NCBI GenBank assembly: GCA_039179985.1
Contig: JBCDED010000003.1
Coordinates: 1 to 64,000, forward strand
DNA from: JBCCMQ01 sp039179985
Lineage (GTDB): Bacteria > Pseudomonadota > Alphaproteobacteria > Rhodobacterales > Rhodobacteraceae
DNA: 64,000 nucleotides
Direction: 5' to 3'
Both the position numbers and the translations under genes were made by a program. The first letter of the stretch is position 1; every line of letters begins with the position of its first letter. This document shows, piece by piece, positions 56,425-64,000 of this stretch. Below the pieces are notes generated by a model, which was not told the DNA's origin, did no database searches, and saw nothing but the letters and a program-made list of their open reading frames with translations.

Positions 56425-56973
56425 TCAGAGGCGCCGCGCCTGCCGGGCTGCGGCATCGAACGGAACGAGAGAGCCTATGCTGCGCGCCAGCAAAAGCCCG
56501 CCTTCCAGTGCCGCGACCAGCGCGTAGGCGCTGGCATAGGGATCGGGATCACCGCGGCGCGCCAGTACGGGGCGGATCCATTCAAGGTTTTGGTGGAAGA
56601 ACTGGATCACATGGTCTGCCACGGACGGGGGGATGCGCGCTATTTCAGCGCCCAGCATCCCGCAGAGGCACATGAGGTTTTCGTGGGCCACGGATGCGCG
56701 GTAGTTGGCGATGAAGTGGTCGATCATGTGTTCGGGGTCGCCGGAGTTATCCCCCAAGGCGTCGATAAATCTGTCCGTATAGCGTTTGGCCACGGCGGCG
56801 ACGAGGTCTGCCTTGGTGGCATAGTGGTAGTGAACGGAGGCCGACTTGATCCCCAGTTCAGTGGCGATCTCGCGAAAGCTGAAGGCGTCGTAGCCGCCCG
56901 TCCGGATCAGGCGCTCGGCGACATCCATAATGCGTCCGGCGGTATCGACGGCGTTGCTTTCCCTCGTCTGCAT
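56425..56973 (-). CDS. TetR-family regulator, divergent from an SDR gene
   Basis: 182 residues. The HTH is IMDVAERLIRTGGYDAFSFREIATELGIKSASVHYHY. The C-terminal domain shows HENLMCLCGMLGAEIARIP, with two cysteines close together (C-L-C), and ALEGGLLLARS. The ATG at 56973 matches the usual TetR start. It faces the SDR gene at 57123, and two copies of a 17-bp operator lie between them, which makes it the likely repressor of both. The cysteine pair could respond to electrophiles or oxidants, but that is inference. Confidence 0.92.
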   Translation of the reverse strand: MQTRESNAVDTAGRIMDVAERLIRTGGYDAFSFREIATELGIKSASVHYHYATKADLVAAVAKRYTDRFIDALGDNSGDPEHMIDHFIANYRASVAHENLMCLCGMLGAEIARIPPSVADHVIQFFHQNLEWIRPVLARRGDPDPYASAYALVAALEGGLLLARSIGSLVPFDAAARQARRL

Positions 56974-56993
56974 AGCACACCTTTTTGTTACTG

Positions 56994-57010
56994 ACCTATT
57001 GATAGGTAGG
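56994..57010. promoter_or_regulatory. TetR operator copy 1
   Basis: ACCTATTGATAGGTAGG contains the inverted repeat ACCTAT-TG-ATAGGT, 20 bases before the TetR start. It differs from copy 2 at only two of 17 positions. Confidence 0.7.
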
Positions 57011-57046
57011 GTTGAAACCGAAGGCAATGCTCTTGTTTTGTTGCCT

Positions 57047-57063
57047 ACCTACTGATAGATAGG
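57047..57063. promoter_or_regulatory. TetR operator copy 2
   Basis: ACCTACTGATAGATAGG is 53 bases from copy 1 in the same orientation, 59 bases before the SDR start. Spacing near five helical turns would put both operators on one face of the DNA. Confidence 0.68.
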
Positions 57064-57122
57064 CAAGTATCCAACGGACACCAAGATGGACGCTTGATCC
57101 CACACAAGATGGAGACGAAACA

Positions 57123-57878
57123 ATGAACGCGAACTTCGAAGGCACAGTCCTGATCATCGGGGGCTCCAGCGGCATGGGGCTGGCCACGGCACGCGGGCTT
57201 TTTGCCGAAGGTGTGCACGTGGGTATCGTCGGATCAAACCCAAAAAAACTTGATGCCGTCCGGTGCGACATGCCCGGCGTCGAAACCCATGAGGTTAATC
57301 TGCGCGACGCGAATGCTGTTACCGCTTTCGCCGACCAGATGCGGACCCGCAAAATCGACTACCTCGTCAATGCAGCGGGCACCTTTGCCCCGAAGCCCTT
57401 TCTTGAGAACACCGCCGACGACTTCGATGCCTATCACGACCTCAATCGGGCGACCTTTGTGATTACGCGTGCCGTGGCCGAGGGGATGGCGGAACGAAAG
57501 CGCGGTTCGATCGTGAACATCGGGTCTATGTGGGCCAAGCAGGCCATCAAGGCGACGCCTTCGACCGCCTATTCGATGGCCAAGGCGGGTCTGCACGCGT
57601 TCACCCAGCACCTTGCCATGGAACTCGGTGACCGCCGTATACGCGTCAACGCCGTTTCGCCCGCCGTTGTGGTGACACCGATTTATGGCGCTTTCATTGA
57701 GCCGGACGAGATCGAAGACACGCTGACGAACGGCTTTGACGACTTCCACCCCATCGGCCGTGTCGGCCGGGTGGAAGACGTGGCCGAGGCCGTAACTTTC
57801 CTCCTTGGGGAGAAAGCCGGCTGGGTCACCGGAGCAATCTGGGACGTCGACGGCGGCGTCGTCGCCGGCCGCAACTGA
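57123..57878 (+). CDS. Short-chain dehydrogenase/reductase under TetR control
   Basis: 251 residues. Rossmann motif IIGGSSGMGLATARG at residues 11-25, LVNAAGTFAP, the active site with Ser in VNIGSMWAK and YSMAKAG, and AVSPAVVVTPIYG, GWVTGAIWDVDGG at the end. GGAGA lies before the ATG. It is divergent from the TetR gene and separated by the paired operators, so it is probably induced by the TetR ligand. The substrate may be the same or a related small molecule. Confidence 0.94.
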   Translation: MNANFEGTVLIIGGSSGMGLATARGLFAEGVHVGIVGSNPKKLDAVRCDMPGVETHEVNLRDANAVTAFADQMRTRKIDYLVNAAGTFAPKPFLENTADDFDAYHDLNRATFVITRAVAEGMAERKRGSIVNIGSMWAKQAIKATPSTAYSMAKAGLHAFTQHLAMELGDRRIRVNAVSPAVVVTPIYGAFIEPDEIEDTLTNGFDDFHPIGRVGRVEDVAEAVTFLLGEKAGWVTGAIWDVDGGVVAGRN

Positions 57879-57909
57879 AGGCTGCGACTGCCACTCAGGC
57901 ATCTAGGCT

Positions 57910-57950
57910 GGAACCGGGCCCCTATTCCCTTTTGGCCCGGTTCCGCTTTT
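57910..57950 (+). terminator. Intrinsic terminator after the SDR gene
   Basis: GGAACCGGGCC (57910-57920) pairs exactly with GGCCCGGTTCC (57934-57944) across a 13-base loop and is followed by GCTTTTC. It ends the SDR transcript before sfsA. Confidence 0.82.
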
Positions 57951-57981
57951 CTGCATCGGTCCGGCCTGCTAGGGCCAACGC

Positions 57982-58713
57982 ATGCAGTTTCCCCGACCCC
58001 TCGTCCCCGCGCGGCTCATAAGGCGCTACAACCGCTTTCTGGCCGATGTGACGCTTGAGGACGGCACTGAAGTCACGGTGCATTGCCCAAATCCCGGGGC
58101 GATGACAGGGTTCAAGGACCCGGGGCTCAGAATCTGGCTGGAACCGAACGAGGATCCCAAGAAGAAGCTGAAGTACGGCTGGAGGCTTGCGGAATTGCCG
58201 GATGGCCATTGGGCGGGCATTGACACTTCCGTGCCGAACCGCGCGGTGGGTGAAGCGCTACGCGGGGGACTGATTGCGGAGCTTTCCGGCTACGGCAAGA
58301 TCACGCCAGAGGTAAAGTACGGCACCAAAAGTCGCGTTGATTTCCTGCTCTCCGGCGAGGATCGCCCGGACGCCTATCTCGAGGTCAAAAATGTGCACCT
58401 GCGCCGTGACGCTGACTGGGCCGAATTTCCCGACAGCGTGACCGCCCGGGGGACAAAGCACCTGGCAGAACTGGCTGCCGAGAAGGCCGCCGGACACCGG
58501 GCGGTGATGCTCTATGTCATTCAGCGCACCGATTGCGCAGCCTTTCGCCTCGCGCCCGACATCGATCCGTCCTATGCGGCGGCTTTTGATGCGGCCCGGG
58601 ATGCCGGCGTGGAAATGCTGGCCTATGGTACGCGGATTTCGCCCGAAGGCGTCTGGCTGTCGGACCCGATGCCGGTCGATCCTGCGCCGCAATTTCGACC
58701 GTCTGGCGCCTGA
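57982..58713 (+). CDS. sfsA: DNA/RNA nuclease SfsA
   Basis: 243 residues, the full family length. It begins MQFPRPLVPARLIRRYNRFLA and has VHCPNPGAMTGF, DTSVPNRAV, KSRVDFLL, YLEVKNVHL and FPDSVTARGTKHLAEL, with the nuclease-like D-x-n-E-V-K core. The sugar fermentation stimulation phenotype is from E. coli; a nuclease role has been proposed. It lies 33 bases before map and is probably cotranscribed. Confidence 0.95.
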   Translation: MQFPRPLVPARLIRRYNRFLADVTLEDGTEVTVHCPNPGAMTGFKDPGLRIWLEPNEDPKKKLKYGWRLAELPDGHWAGIDTSVPNRAVGEALRGGLIAELSGYGKITPEVKYGTKSRVDFLLSGEDRPDAYLEVKNVHLRRDADWAEFPDSVTARGTKHLAELAAEKAAGHRAVMLYVIQRTDCAAFRLAPDIDPSYAAAFDAARDAGVEMLAYGTRISPEGVWLSDPMPVDPAPQFRPSGA

Positions 58714-58745
58714 ACCGGAAAACCCCTATCTAGGGCCGGTAAGAC

Positions 58746-59573
58746 ATGGAGACGGCATTGGACGATCGCACGCGCGGAAGGCTGACACGGGATGGGATCC
58801 GGATCTATGAACCGGACGACTTCGAAGGTATGCGCGTGGCCGGACGGCTGGCAGCGGAAATCCTTGATGAGCTTGCGCCCATGGTGAAGCCGGGTGTGAC
58901 GACGGCGGAACTGGACGACTACATCACGAGCCGGGTGGACAACGCAGGCGCTGTTTCGGCGACGATCGGATATAAGGGGTACCAGCACGCGAGCTGTATC
59001 AGTGTGAATCACGTGGTCTGCCACGGCATCCCCGGCGGCAAGGTGCTGAAGGACGGTGATATCCTCAACATTGATGTAACGGTCATCGTGGAGGGTTGGT
59101 TCGGCGACACAAGCCGGATGTACGTGGCGGGAAAACTGGGCCGCAAAGCCGAACGGCTTGTCGAGGTTACCCATGATGCGCTGATGCGCGGGATTGCGGC
59201 GGTGAAACCCGGCAACACCTTCGGTGATATCGGCCACGCCATTCAGTCTTTCGTGGAAAGCCACCGGATGTCGGTGGTGCGCGACTTCTGCGGTCACGGG
59301 CTGGGTCGGGTGTTCCACGCGCCGCCCAATGTTTTGCACTACGGGCGTCCGGGTACGGGACCGGAGCTCGAAGAAGGCATGTTCTTTACGATCGAGCCGA
59401 TGGTAAACCTGGGCCGACCGGAAACGAAAGTTCTGGCCGATGACTGGACCGCTGTTACGCGCGACAAATCGCTGTCCGCACAGTTCGAGCATTCGGTGGG
59501 GGTGACTGCCGAAGGGGCGGAAATTTTCACGCTGTCGCCCGCAGGACTATTCCATCCGACCTATTCGTCCTGA
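58746..59573 (+). CDS. map: Methionine aminopeptidase type I
   Basis: 275 residues. Metal ligands are in NIDVTVIVEGWFGDTSRMY (two Asp), CGHGLGRVFH (His), FTIEPM (Glu) and QFEHSVGV (Glu); the substrate His is in VVCHGIPGG. It removes the initiator methionine from nascent proteins. The ATG at 58746 follows GGTAAGAC. Its 3' end overlaps a small gene on the opposite strand. Confidence 0.97.
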   Translation: METALDDRTRGRLTRDGIRIYEPDDFEGMRVAGRLAAEILDELAPMVKPGVTTAELDDYITSRVDNAGAVSATIGYKGYQHASCISVNHVVCHGIPGGKVLKDGDILNIDVTVIVEGWFGDTSRMYVAGKLGRKAERLVEVTHDALMRGIAAVKPGNTFGDIGHAIQSFVESHRMSVVRDFCGHGLGRVFHAPPNVLHYGRPGTGPELEEGMFFTIEPMVNLGRPETKVLADDWTAVTRDKSLSAQFEHSVGVTAEGAEIFTLSPAGLFHPTYSS

Positions 59574-59749
59574 TCCTCGCCGGTCCGGTCCCAATGGGAC
59601 AGCAGGCCAGGCCGCCCGCCCGGTGAGATGAGGATATCGGCCATCATAACAGGACCGCGGTAGGGTTTGGGCTTTGGCCGCTTTGTTTCGGCGTCGGTTT
59701 GGGATGCCGCGATACCCGCCGCAGGCATGGTGGGATTGGCACTGCTCAT
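59561..59749 (-). CDS. Small proline/lysine-rich protein coupled to rsmD
   Basis: 62 residues: a low-complexity N-terminus, then ETKRPKPKPYRGPVMMADIL and SHWDRTGEDQDE. The ATG overlaps the rsmD stop by four bases (ATGA at 59746-59749), and the 3' end overlaps map by 13 bases on the other strand. Overlap with rsmD and a conserved-looking C-terminus make it likely to be real. No function known; it could be a small basic/acidic adaptor. Confidence 0.6.
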   Translation of the reverse strand: MSSANPTMPAAGIAASQTDAETKRPKPKPYRGPVMMADILISPGGRPGLLSHWDRTGEDQDE

Positions 59750-60303
59750 GTCGTGGCCCTCAGGATCGTGACATGGGTATCACCATAGCGCCTTTGGTCT
59801 TCGAGAGCGAATCCCGCGGGCGCAGCTTGGCGCGCGTTCTCCTCCCAGACCACGAGGGCTTCCTCAGCAAGCCACCCGGCTGTCTGGGCCGCGGCCAGCG
59901 CCCCGGCCCCCAGTCCCTTGCCATAGGGCGGATCCAGAAAGATCAGATTGAACGGTGCATCGCCGTTGGCGGGCAGGCGTGTTGCATCAACCCGCAAGAG
60001 CGTGACCTCGTTGCCCGTCCGGTCCGCATTCGCTCGGATCAACGCCTGTGCCCTGCGTCCGTTGTCGACCAAAGTGGCGTGGGCTGCGCCGCGCGACAGG
60101 GCCTCGAACGAAAGGGCGCCGGTGCCTGCAAAGAGATCGAGAACACGCGCCTCTGTCACCGGATCGCCGTAGCGGCCCCCAAGAAGCGTGTTGAAGAGGT
60201 TTTCCCGCACACGGTCGGACGTGGGCCTGAGGTGCGCGCCCGCATCGCCCCTGCCGAGGCTTGTCAGCGTTACTCCCTTGTTGCGTCCGCCAACGATCCT
60301 CAC
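59746..60303 (-). CDS. rsmD: 16S rRNA (guanine-966-N2)-methyltransferase
   Basis: 185 residues. SAM motif VLDLFAGTGALSFEALSRG, substrate motif FLDPPYG, and N-terminal MRIVGGRNKG with LRPTSDRVRENLFNTL. It methylates G966 of 16S rRNA during small subunit assembly. Its ATG overlaps the stop of the upstream flavoprotein gene (60300-60303), so the flavoprotein, rsmD and the small gene form one overlapping operon. Confidence 0.95.
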   Translation of the reverse strand: MRIVGGRNKGVTLTSLGRGDAGAHLRPTSDRVRENLFNTLLGGRYGDPVTEARVLDLFAGTGALSFEALSRGAAHATLVDNGRRAQALIRANADRTGNEVTLLRVDATRLPANGDAPFNLIFLDPPYGKGLGAGALAAAQTAGWLAEEALVVWEENARQAAPAGFALEDQRRYGDTHVTILRATT

Positions 60304-61514
60304 GCGGTCAAGAGCGCCTTCAGATTTGCCCCGGGGTCGGTGACGGCTTCGGGTGGCGGCGATTTCCCGGCTTCAAGCAGGCGCTTGCCAACCATATAGG
60401 CGCGCGGGTCGTTCATAGCGTCGACGGCCACCAGATCCGCGCCGCAGAAGTACCAATGCGAGGCGACACCGTCCTTGTCGCCGGGTCGGACGTAAACGCG
60501 GTCATAGCCCGAATGCAGACCGGCGATCTGCAGTTTCACGTCGTACTGGTCCGACCAGAACCAGGGATGGGGTTCATAGGCCTTGTGACCTCCCATCATG
60601 TTTTCGGCGACGAGTTCGGCGTGTTCGATGGCATTGGGTACGCTTTCCAGCCGGATACGTTCGCCGCGGAAGGGAAAAGACGCACAATCGCCCGCCGCCC
60701 AGACATTTGGGTCCGAGGTCTGACCGTGTTCGTCCGTCTTAACGCCGTTAGAGACCTCCAGCCCGGCGGCATCGGCAATCTTGCAGCGCGGCAAGAGCCC
60801 GATCCCGGCGATCACCATATCGCAGGCCACCTCGGTTCCGTCAGTCAAGACGGCGCCGGTAACCCTGTCTTCGCCCAAGAGCCGTTCAAGGCCGACACCT
60901 TCGCGGATATCGACGCCTTGAGCGCTGTGAAGATCGCGGAAATAGTCCGCCGTTTCCTCCGCCGCGACGCGCGCAAGGATGCGCGGTGCGATCTCGATCA
61001 GGGTCACATCGAGGCCCAGTTTCCGGGCCACCGCCGCGGCCTCCAGCCCAATGTAGCCACCGCCGACCACCAAGAGCTGGCCGCCCGCGTGCATGTCGCC
61101 GGCCATGCCATCCACGTCCGACAGCGACCGGACCACGTGTACCCCCGCCAAAGCGCCTCCGACCTCTTCTGGCAGCTTCCGCGGGATCATGCCCGTGGTA
61201 ATGGCAAGTTTGTCGTAGGGCACATCCTGTCCGCCCTCTAGGTGGACGAGTTTGTTGTCCAGATCGATCGAGAGCGCTTCTTTGCCAAGGATCAGCTCGA
61301 TCTTCTGCTCGTCGTAGTAAGACTTCGGCCGCAGGAAAAGGCGGTCGCGCTCGATTTCTCCAAGAAGGTAGCCCTTGGAAAGCGGGGGGCGCTGATAGGG
61401 CGGGTAAGGCTCGGAACCTATGAGCGTGATCCGCCCCTCAAAACCGAGCGCCCTGAGCTTTGCCACCAACGAGCAGCCGGCCTGCCCGGCGCCGACGACA
61501 ACGTAGTGCTCCAT
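60300..61514 (-). CDS. FAD-dependent ferredoxin/rubredoxin reductase-like protein
   Basis: 404 residues. FAD motif VVVGAGQAGCSLVAKLRALG, then PYPPYQRPPLSKGYL, characteristic of BphA4/rubredoxin-reductase-like enzymes. NAD motif LLVVGGGYIGLEAAAVARKLG and the second FAD contact NVWAAGDCASF follow; the C-terminal domain is WYFCGADLVAV. It would pass electrons from NAD(P)H to a ferredoxin, but no ferredoxin gene lies adjacent. Start at 61514 (MEHYVVVG) with GGGGGA upstream. The stop overlaps rsmD. Confidence 0.93.
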   Translation of the reverse strand: MEHYVVVGAGQAGCSLVAKLRALGFEGRITLIGSEPYPPYQRPPLSKGYLLGEIERDRLFLRPKSYYDEQKIELILGKEALSIDLDNKLVHLEGGQDVPYDKLAITTGMIPRKLPEEVGGALAGVHVVRSLSDVDGMAGDMHAGGQLLVVGGGYIGLEAAAVARKLGLDVTLIEIAPRILARVAAEETADYFRDLHSAQGVDIREGVGLERLLGEDRVTGAVLTDGTEVACDMVIAGIGLLPRCKIADAAGLEVSNGVKTDEHGQTSDPNVWAAGDCASFPFRGERIRLESVPNAIEHAELVAENMMGGHKAYEPHPWFWSDQYDVKLQIAGLHSGYDRVYVRPGDKDGVASHWYFCGADLVAVDAMNDPRAYMVGKRLLEAGKSPPPEAVTDPGANLKALLTA

Positions 61515-61604
61515 TCTGTTCCCCCGAGTCTTCGTGCTGGCGTCCCGGCACCATGCCGCTATATGCGATTCAATCAATCCCAAAAACTCATGAGGATAAA
61601 GCGA

Positions 61605-62090
61605 ATGACACTCGAAGTTGGTGCACGCCTGCCGGATGCGGAATTTATCGAGATGGGGGCAAACGGCCCCGAGACCGTGACGCTCTCCGATCTGTCAAAG
61701 GATCGCCGTATTGTCCTCTTTGCCCTTCCGGGGGCCTTTACCAGCACCTGCACCGCAGCCCATCTGCCGAGTTTCATGCGGACCGAGGCCGATTTTCGCG
61801 ACAAGGGCGTGCAGGATATCTTCTGTCTTTCTGTGAACGATCCTTTCGTGATGGGCGCCTGGGCAGAGTCCACCGGGGCCAGTAAATCTGGTATACGAAT
61901 GATCTGCGATCCCGGAGCAATATTCACGAAAGCGGTAGAAATGGACTTTACCGTGCCTTCCATCGGGCTTTACAACAGATCGAACAGATACGCTGTTGTG
62001 ATCGATGATGGCGAGATCATTGCGGCGAATATTGATGAGCCAAATGTCTGTGACGTCTCGACCGGAGAAAAGCTTCTTGAGCAGCTTTGA
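61605..62090 (+). CDS. Peroxiredoxin (Prx5-like), copy 1
   Basis: 161 residues. The peroxidatic cysteine is in ALPGAFTSTCTAAHLPSF, the hallmark of the Prx5/AhpE-like redoxin group. TLEVGARLPDAEF begins the protein and VEMDFTVPSIGLYNRSNRYAVVI marks the dimer/C-terminal part. GAGGATAA precedes the ATG. Further cysteines occur in DIFCLSVND, MICDP and NVCDVS. Its partner copy follows after 36 bases with the same length. Confidence 0.93.
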   Translation: MTLEVGARLPDAEFIEMGANGPETVTLSDLSKDRRIVLFALPGAFTSTCTAAHLPSFMRTEADFRDKGVQDIFCLSVNDPFVMGAWAESTGASKSGIRMICDPGAIFTKAVEMDFTVPSIGLYNRSNRYAVVIDDGEIIAANIDEPNVCDVSTGEKLLEQL

Positions 62091-62126
62091 TCGTCAGAGA
62101 CGTATGCTTTGGAGGGTTCGGGGAAC

Positions 62127-62612
62127 ATGATTGAGGTTGGCCAGCGAATGCCGGAGGCTGCGCTCTGGCGCGTCGGCCCGAATGGCCCGGGCAGAAAGCC
62201 CCTGAAAGAGTATCTCACCGAGAAGCGCGTCGTGCTATTTGGTGTTCCTGGCGCCTTTACACCCACCTGTGACGGCGCGCATCTGCCAAGCTTTATCCAA
62301 GCGGCGGACGCGTTCCGGTCCAAAGGCGTCGACCACATACTTTGCGTGGCCGTCAACGACGCCCATGTGATGTTTCGATGGAGCGAGATTTCAGGCGCCG
62401 AGAAAGCCGGAATCGAGATGCTGGCCGACTCCGATGGGGCGCTCGCGAGGGGTCTCGGCCTAGTTTACAACAATCCCACCGCAGGCATGTTTGGCAGGAG
62501 CCGCCGGTTTGCCATGCTGATTGACCACTGCACCGTCACGGAGTTCAACCTGGATGAAGTCGGGCAATACCAGGCCTCAACCGCGGACGTCCTGCTGGGT
62601 CAGATGCCCTAA
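62127..62612 (+). CDS. Peroxiredoxin (Prx5-like), copy 2
   Basis: 161 residues, the same length as copy 1. The peroxidatic cysteine is in GVPGAFTPTCDGAHLPSF; ILCVAVNDAHVMFRWSEISGAEK parallels copy 1. The C-terminal half diverges (GLVYNNPTAGMFGRSRRFAMLI). GGGGAAC precedes the ATG at 62127. It lies 36 bases after copy 1, so both are expressed together, and a good terminator follows. Probably an old tandem duplication. Confidence 0.92.
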   Translation: MIEVGQRMPEAALWRVGPNGPGRKPLKEYLTEKRVVLFGVPGAFTPTCDGAHLPSFIQAADAFRSKGVDHILCVAVNDAHVMFRWSEISGAEKAGIEMLADSDGALARGLGLVYNNPTAGMFGRSRRFAMLIDHCTVTEFNLDEVGQYQASTADVLLGQMP

Positions 62613-62613
62613 A

Positions 62614-62653
62614 GGACAGGCGCCGCCCGCGCGGCGACTGTCCCTTTTTCTTT
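62614..62653 (+). terminator. Intrinsic terminator after the peroxiredoxin pair
   Basis: GGACAG (62614-62619) and CTGTCC (62638-62643) enclose an inner GCGCCGC/GCGGCG stem, followed by CTTTTTCTTT. It lies between the convergent peroxiredoxin and MscS genes and overlaps the very end of the latter's stop region. Confidence 0.82.
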
Positions 62654-63494
62654 AGGCGCTTTGCTGAATTTCGACGGCCGTGGGGAAGGGGATGTCGATA
62701 TTTTCACGGTCGAGCGCGTCTTTCACCCGCCGCGTGGCATCCCCTGAAAAGGCCAGGAAATCTCCCGATGCGCACCAGACGCGCACGGTGAAATCCACCG
62801 AAAAGTCGCCGAGATTGGACACCTGAATAAAGGGCTCTGGGTCTTTCAGGGCGCGGTCGTCGTCGAGCACCGCGTCCAGAATGACTTTCTCGGCCTTCTG
62901 CAAATCGGTGTCGTAGCTCACGCCAAAAACCCATTCCGCGCGCCGCGTTTCATAGATCGAATAGTTGACGATTGTGTTGCCCCAGACCTGGCCGTTCGGG
63001 ATGATCACTTGCACGTTGTCGAGCGTTGCCAGTTCGATGAAATTCAGCGTTACGTCCTTGACGGAGCCGGTCTCGCCGGCAACGGCCACGAAGTCCCCGA
63101 TTTTGATCGGTCTGAAGAGCACGATCATGACCCCCGCGGCCACGTTCGACAGGGTGCCCTGCAGGGCAAGGCCAATCGCCAGCGAGGCTGCACCGATGAT
63201 GGCCACGATCGATGTGGTCTGGACGCCAAATGTGTTCAGAACGAACAGGAACGTCAGCACGAGGATCACGTAGCGCGTGATGTTTCCGAGGAAATTGAAG
63301 AGCGTGATGTCAAGCTCGGGCTTCCGCCCGCCGATGCTGCGGACGCGCTTGCTGGCCCAGCGGGCAACAGCAAACCCGACGATCAGAATAATGATCGCCG
63401 ACACCACGCTGCCCAGGATCGATGTCAGAAATTCTGCTGAAAGAATGTCACCGACGCTCATGCCGCCGATCTGGTAGTTAAAAAAGCCTTGCAT
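62652..63494 (-). CDS. MscS-family mechanosensitive channel
   Basis: 280 residues, three N-terminal hydrophobic helices and a soluble C-terminal vestibule. The pore helix is IGAASLAIGLALQGTLSNVAAGVMI with the small-residue packing of MscS, followed by RPIKIGDFVAV. It opens on hypo-osmotic shock. The ATG at 63494 (MQGFFNYQIGG) is preferred over a TTG at 63497. The next gene upstream, phhB, ends four bases before it. Confidence 0.94.
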   Translation of the reverse strand: MQGFFNYQIGGMSVGDILSAEFLTSILGSVVSAIIILIVGFAVARWASKRVRSIGGRKPELDITLFNFLGNITRYVILVLTFLFVLNTFGVQTTSIVAIIGAASLAIGLALQGTLSNVAAGVMIVLFRPIKIGDFVAVAGETGSVKDVTLNFIELATLDNVQVIIPNGQVWGNTIVNYSIYETRRAEWVFGVSYDTDLQKAEKVILDAVLDDDRALKDPEPFIQVSNLGDFSVDFTVRVWCASGDFLAFSGDATRRVKDALDRENIDIPFPTAVEIQQSA

Positions 63495-63497
63495 CAA

Positions 63498-63797
63498 TCA
63501 GGTGCCTTGAATCTTGTCCATGGAATTTGCGAGATCGATGTCCAGGGCGGTCAGGCCACCGGCATCATGGGTTGTCAGGGTGACATCGACCGTTTTGTAA
63601 ACGTTCGACCACTCCGGGTGATGGTTCATTTTCTCGGCGACAATGGCCGCCTGGGTCATGAAGCCAAACGCCTCGATGAAATTCCCAAAAACAAAACTCT
63701 TGTGGATCGCGTCGCGGCCCTCGGTCTGTGACCAGCCCTTGGCGGCAAGTGCGCTCATGGCCTCGTCACGGGCGTTGCCCGTCAGTTTGGTGCTCAT
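63498..63797 (-). CDS. phhB: Pterin-4a-carbinolamine dehydratase
   Basis: 99 residues. It carries the family motif EKMNHHPEWSNVYKTVDVTL with the two histidines, followed by a THDAGGLTALD segment. It recycles 4a-hydroxy-tetrahydropterin, usually for phenylalanine hydroxylase (which is not in the window). The ATG overlaps the stop of the next gene (ATGA at 63794-63797), so phhB follows that gene in one operon. Confidence 0.95.
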   Translation of the reverse strand: MSTKLTGNARDEAMSALAAKGWSQTEGRDAIHKSFVFGNFIEAFGFMTQAAIVAEKMNHHPEWSNVYKTVDVTLTTHDAGGLTALDIDLANSMDKIQGT

Positions 63798-64000
63798 ATG
63801 TCTTCTGTCCCCGTTTTTCGGAACGGACCGTAGTCAGTCAGAACCTCGATCTCTTCGTCGACTGCCGTCCGCTCTGCGTCAAGATATTGTTCGATGGCCC
63901 GCGAGAATCCTTCATCCGCGATCCAGTGCAGCGAATGGGTGGTCACCGGCAGATAGCCGCGTGCCAGTTTGTGGGAGCCCTGCGCGCCGGCCTCAACCCG
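63794..64000 (-). CDS. C-terminal end of a GNAT-like (DUF482) protein
   Basis: 68 residues before the TGA at 63794-63796; the 5' part is beyond the window. The sequence RVEAGAQGSHKLARGYLPV and THSLHWIADEGFSRAI fits the end of DUF482, a FemAB/GNAT-like family of peptidogalycan-type proteins. Its stop overlaps the phhB start, so they are cotranscribed. Confidence 0.7.
   Translation of the reverse strand, partial: RVEAGAQGSHKLARGYLPVTTHSLHWIADEGFSRAIEQYLDAERTAVDEEIEVLTDYGPFRKTGTEDI

Overview
The window is chromosomal DNA from an alphaproteobacterium, almost certainly a member of the Rhodobacteraceae (Roseobacter group). The grounds are the high-GC codon use of the core genes, the gene order leuC-leuD-leuB and rsfS-rlmH-gpmI-envC-ctpA-rppH, several conserved proteins known only from that family, LexA boxes of the alphaproteobacterial GTTC-N7-GTTC type, and a GC-rich extragenic repeat of a kind common in Rhodobacterales. 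It carries about 58 genes and one tRNA; no rRNA or CRISPR array is visible.

Bases 1-5003 are an integrated element abutting the 3' end of a tRNA-Pro(CGG) gene. It holds the end of an IS3-type transposase, a remnant gene, a short-chain dehydrogenase, a winged-helix protein, a two-gene membrane-protein cassette and a tyrosine integrase next to the tRNA. The DNA from about 1.6 to 4.9 kb looks less GC-rich than the core and has a 0.9 kb gene-free stretch with GGTATA repeats.

Bases 5.1-12.3 kb (minus strand) carry leucine biosynthesis (leuC, leuD, leuB) with an HdeD-type membrane protein, an EamA transporter, a secreted endonuclease/exonuclease/phosphatase-like protein and a membrane protein. Bases 12.6-18.2 kb (plus strand) carry rsfS, rlmH, gpmI, an EnvC-like divisome factor, ctpA and rppH: ribosome silencing, rRNA methylation, glycolysis, envelope proteolysis and RNA 5'-end processing. 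At 18.3-22.7 kb (minus strand) lie a small secreted protein, a secreted phospholipase A2-like protein overlapping a membrane-bound glycerophosphodiester phosphodiesterase, and urate hydroxylase puuD.

Bases 22.8-33.0 kb include a split SOS mutasome: dnaE2 (plus) and imuB (minus), each with a LexA box 11-12 bases before its start codon. No imuA is present, and DnaE2 lacks its usual C-terminal OB domain. Between them lie an ArsR-SRPBCC-YCII operon with a palindromic operator, tag, a lytic transglycosylase and rnr.

Bases 33-47 kb hold a cytochrome c', a ClpP-like protease, a TetR regulator divergent from a six-gene operon led by S-formylglutathione hydrolase, two MFS transporters, zapE, folC-accD and a CPBP protease. 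Bases 47-64 kb hold ilvD, two conserved unknowns, fadH, a LysR regulator, an OmpA-type protein, GNAT and CinA-like genes, a TetR/SDR divergent pair with two matching operators, sfsA, map, rsmD with a small overlapping gene, a ferredoxin-reductase-like flavoprotein, two tandem peroxiredoxins of identical length, an MscS channel, phhB and the end of a DUF482-type gene.
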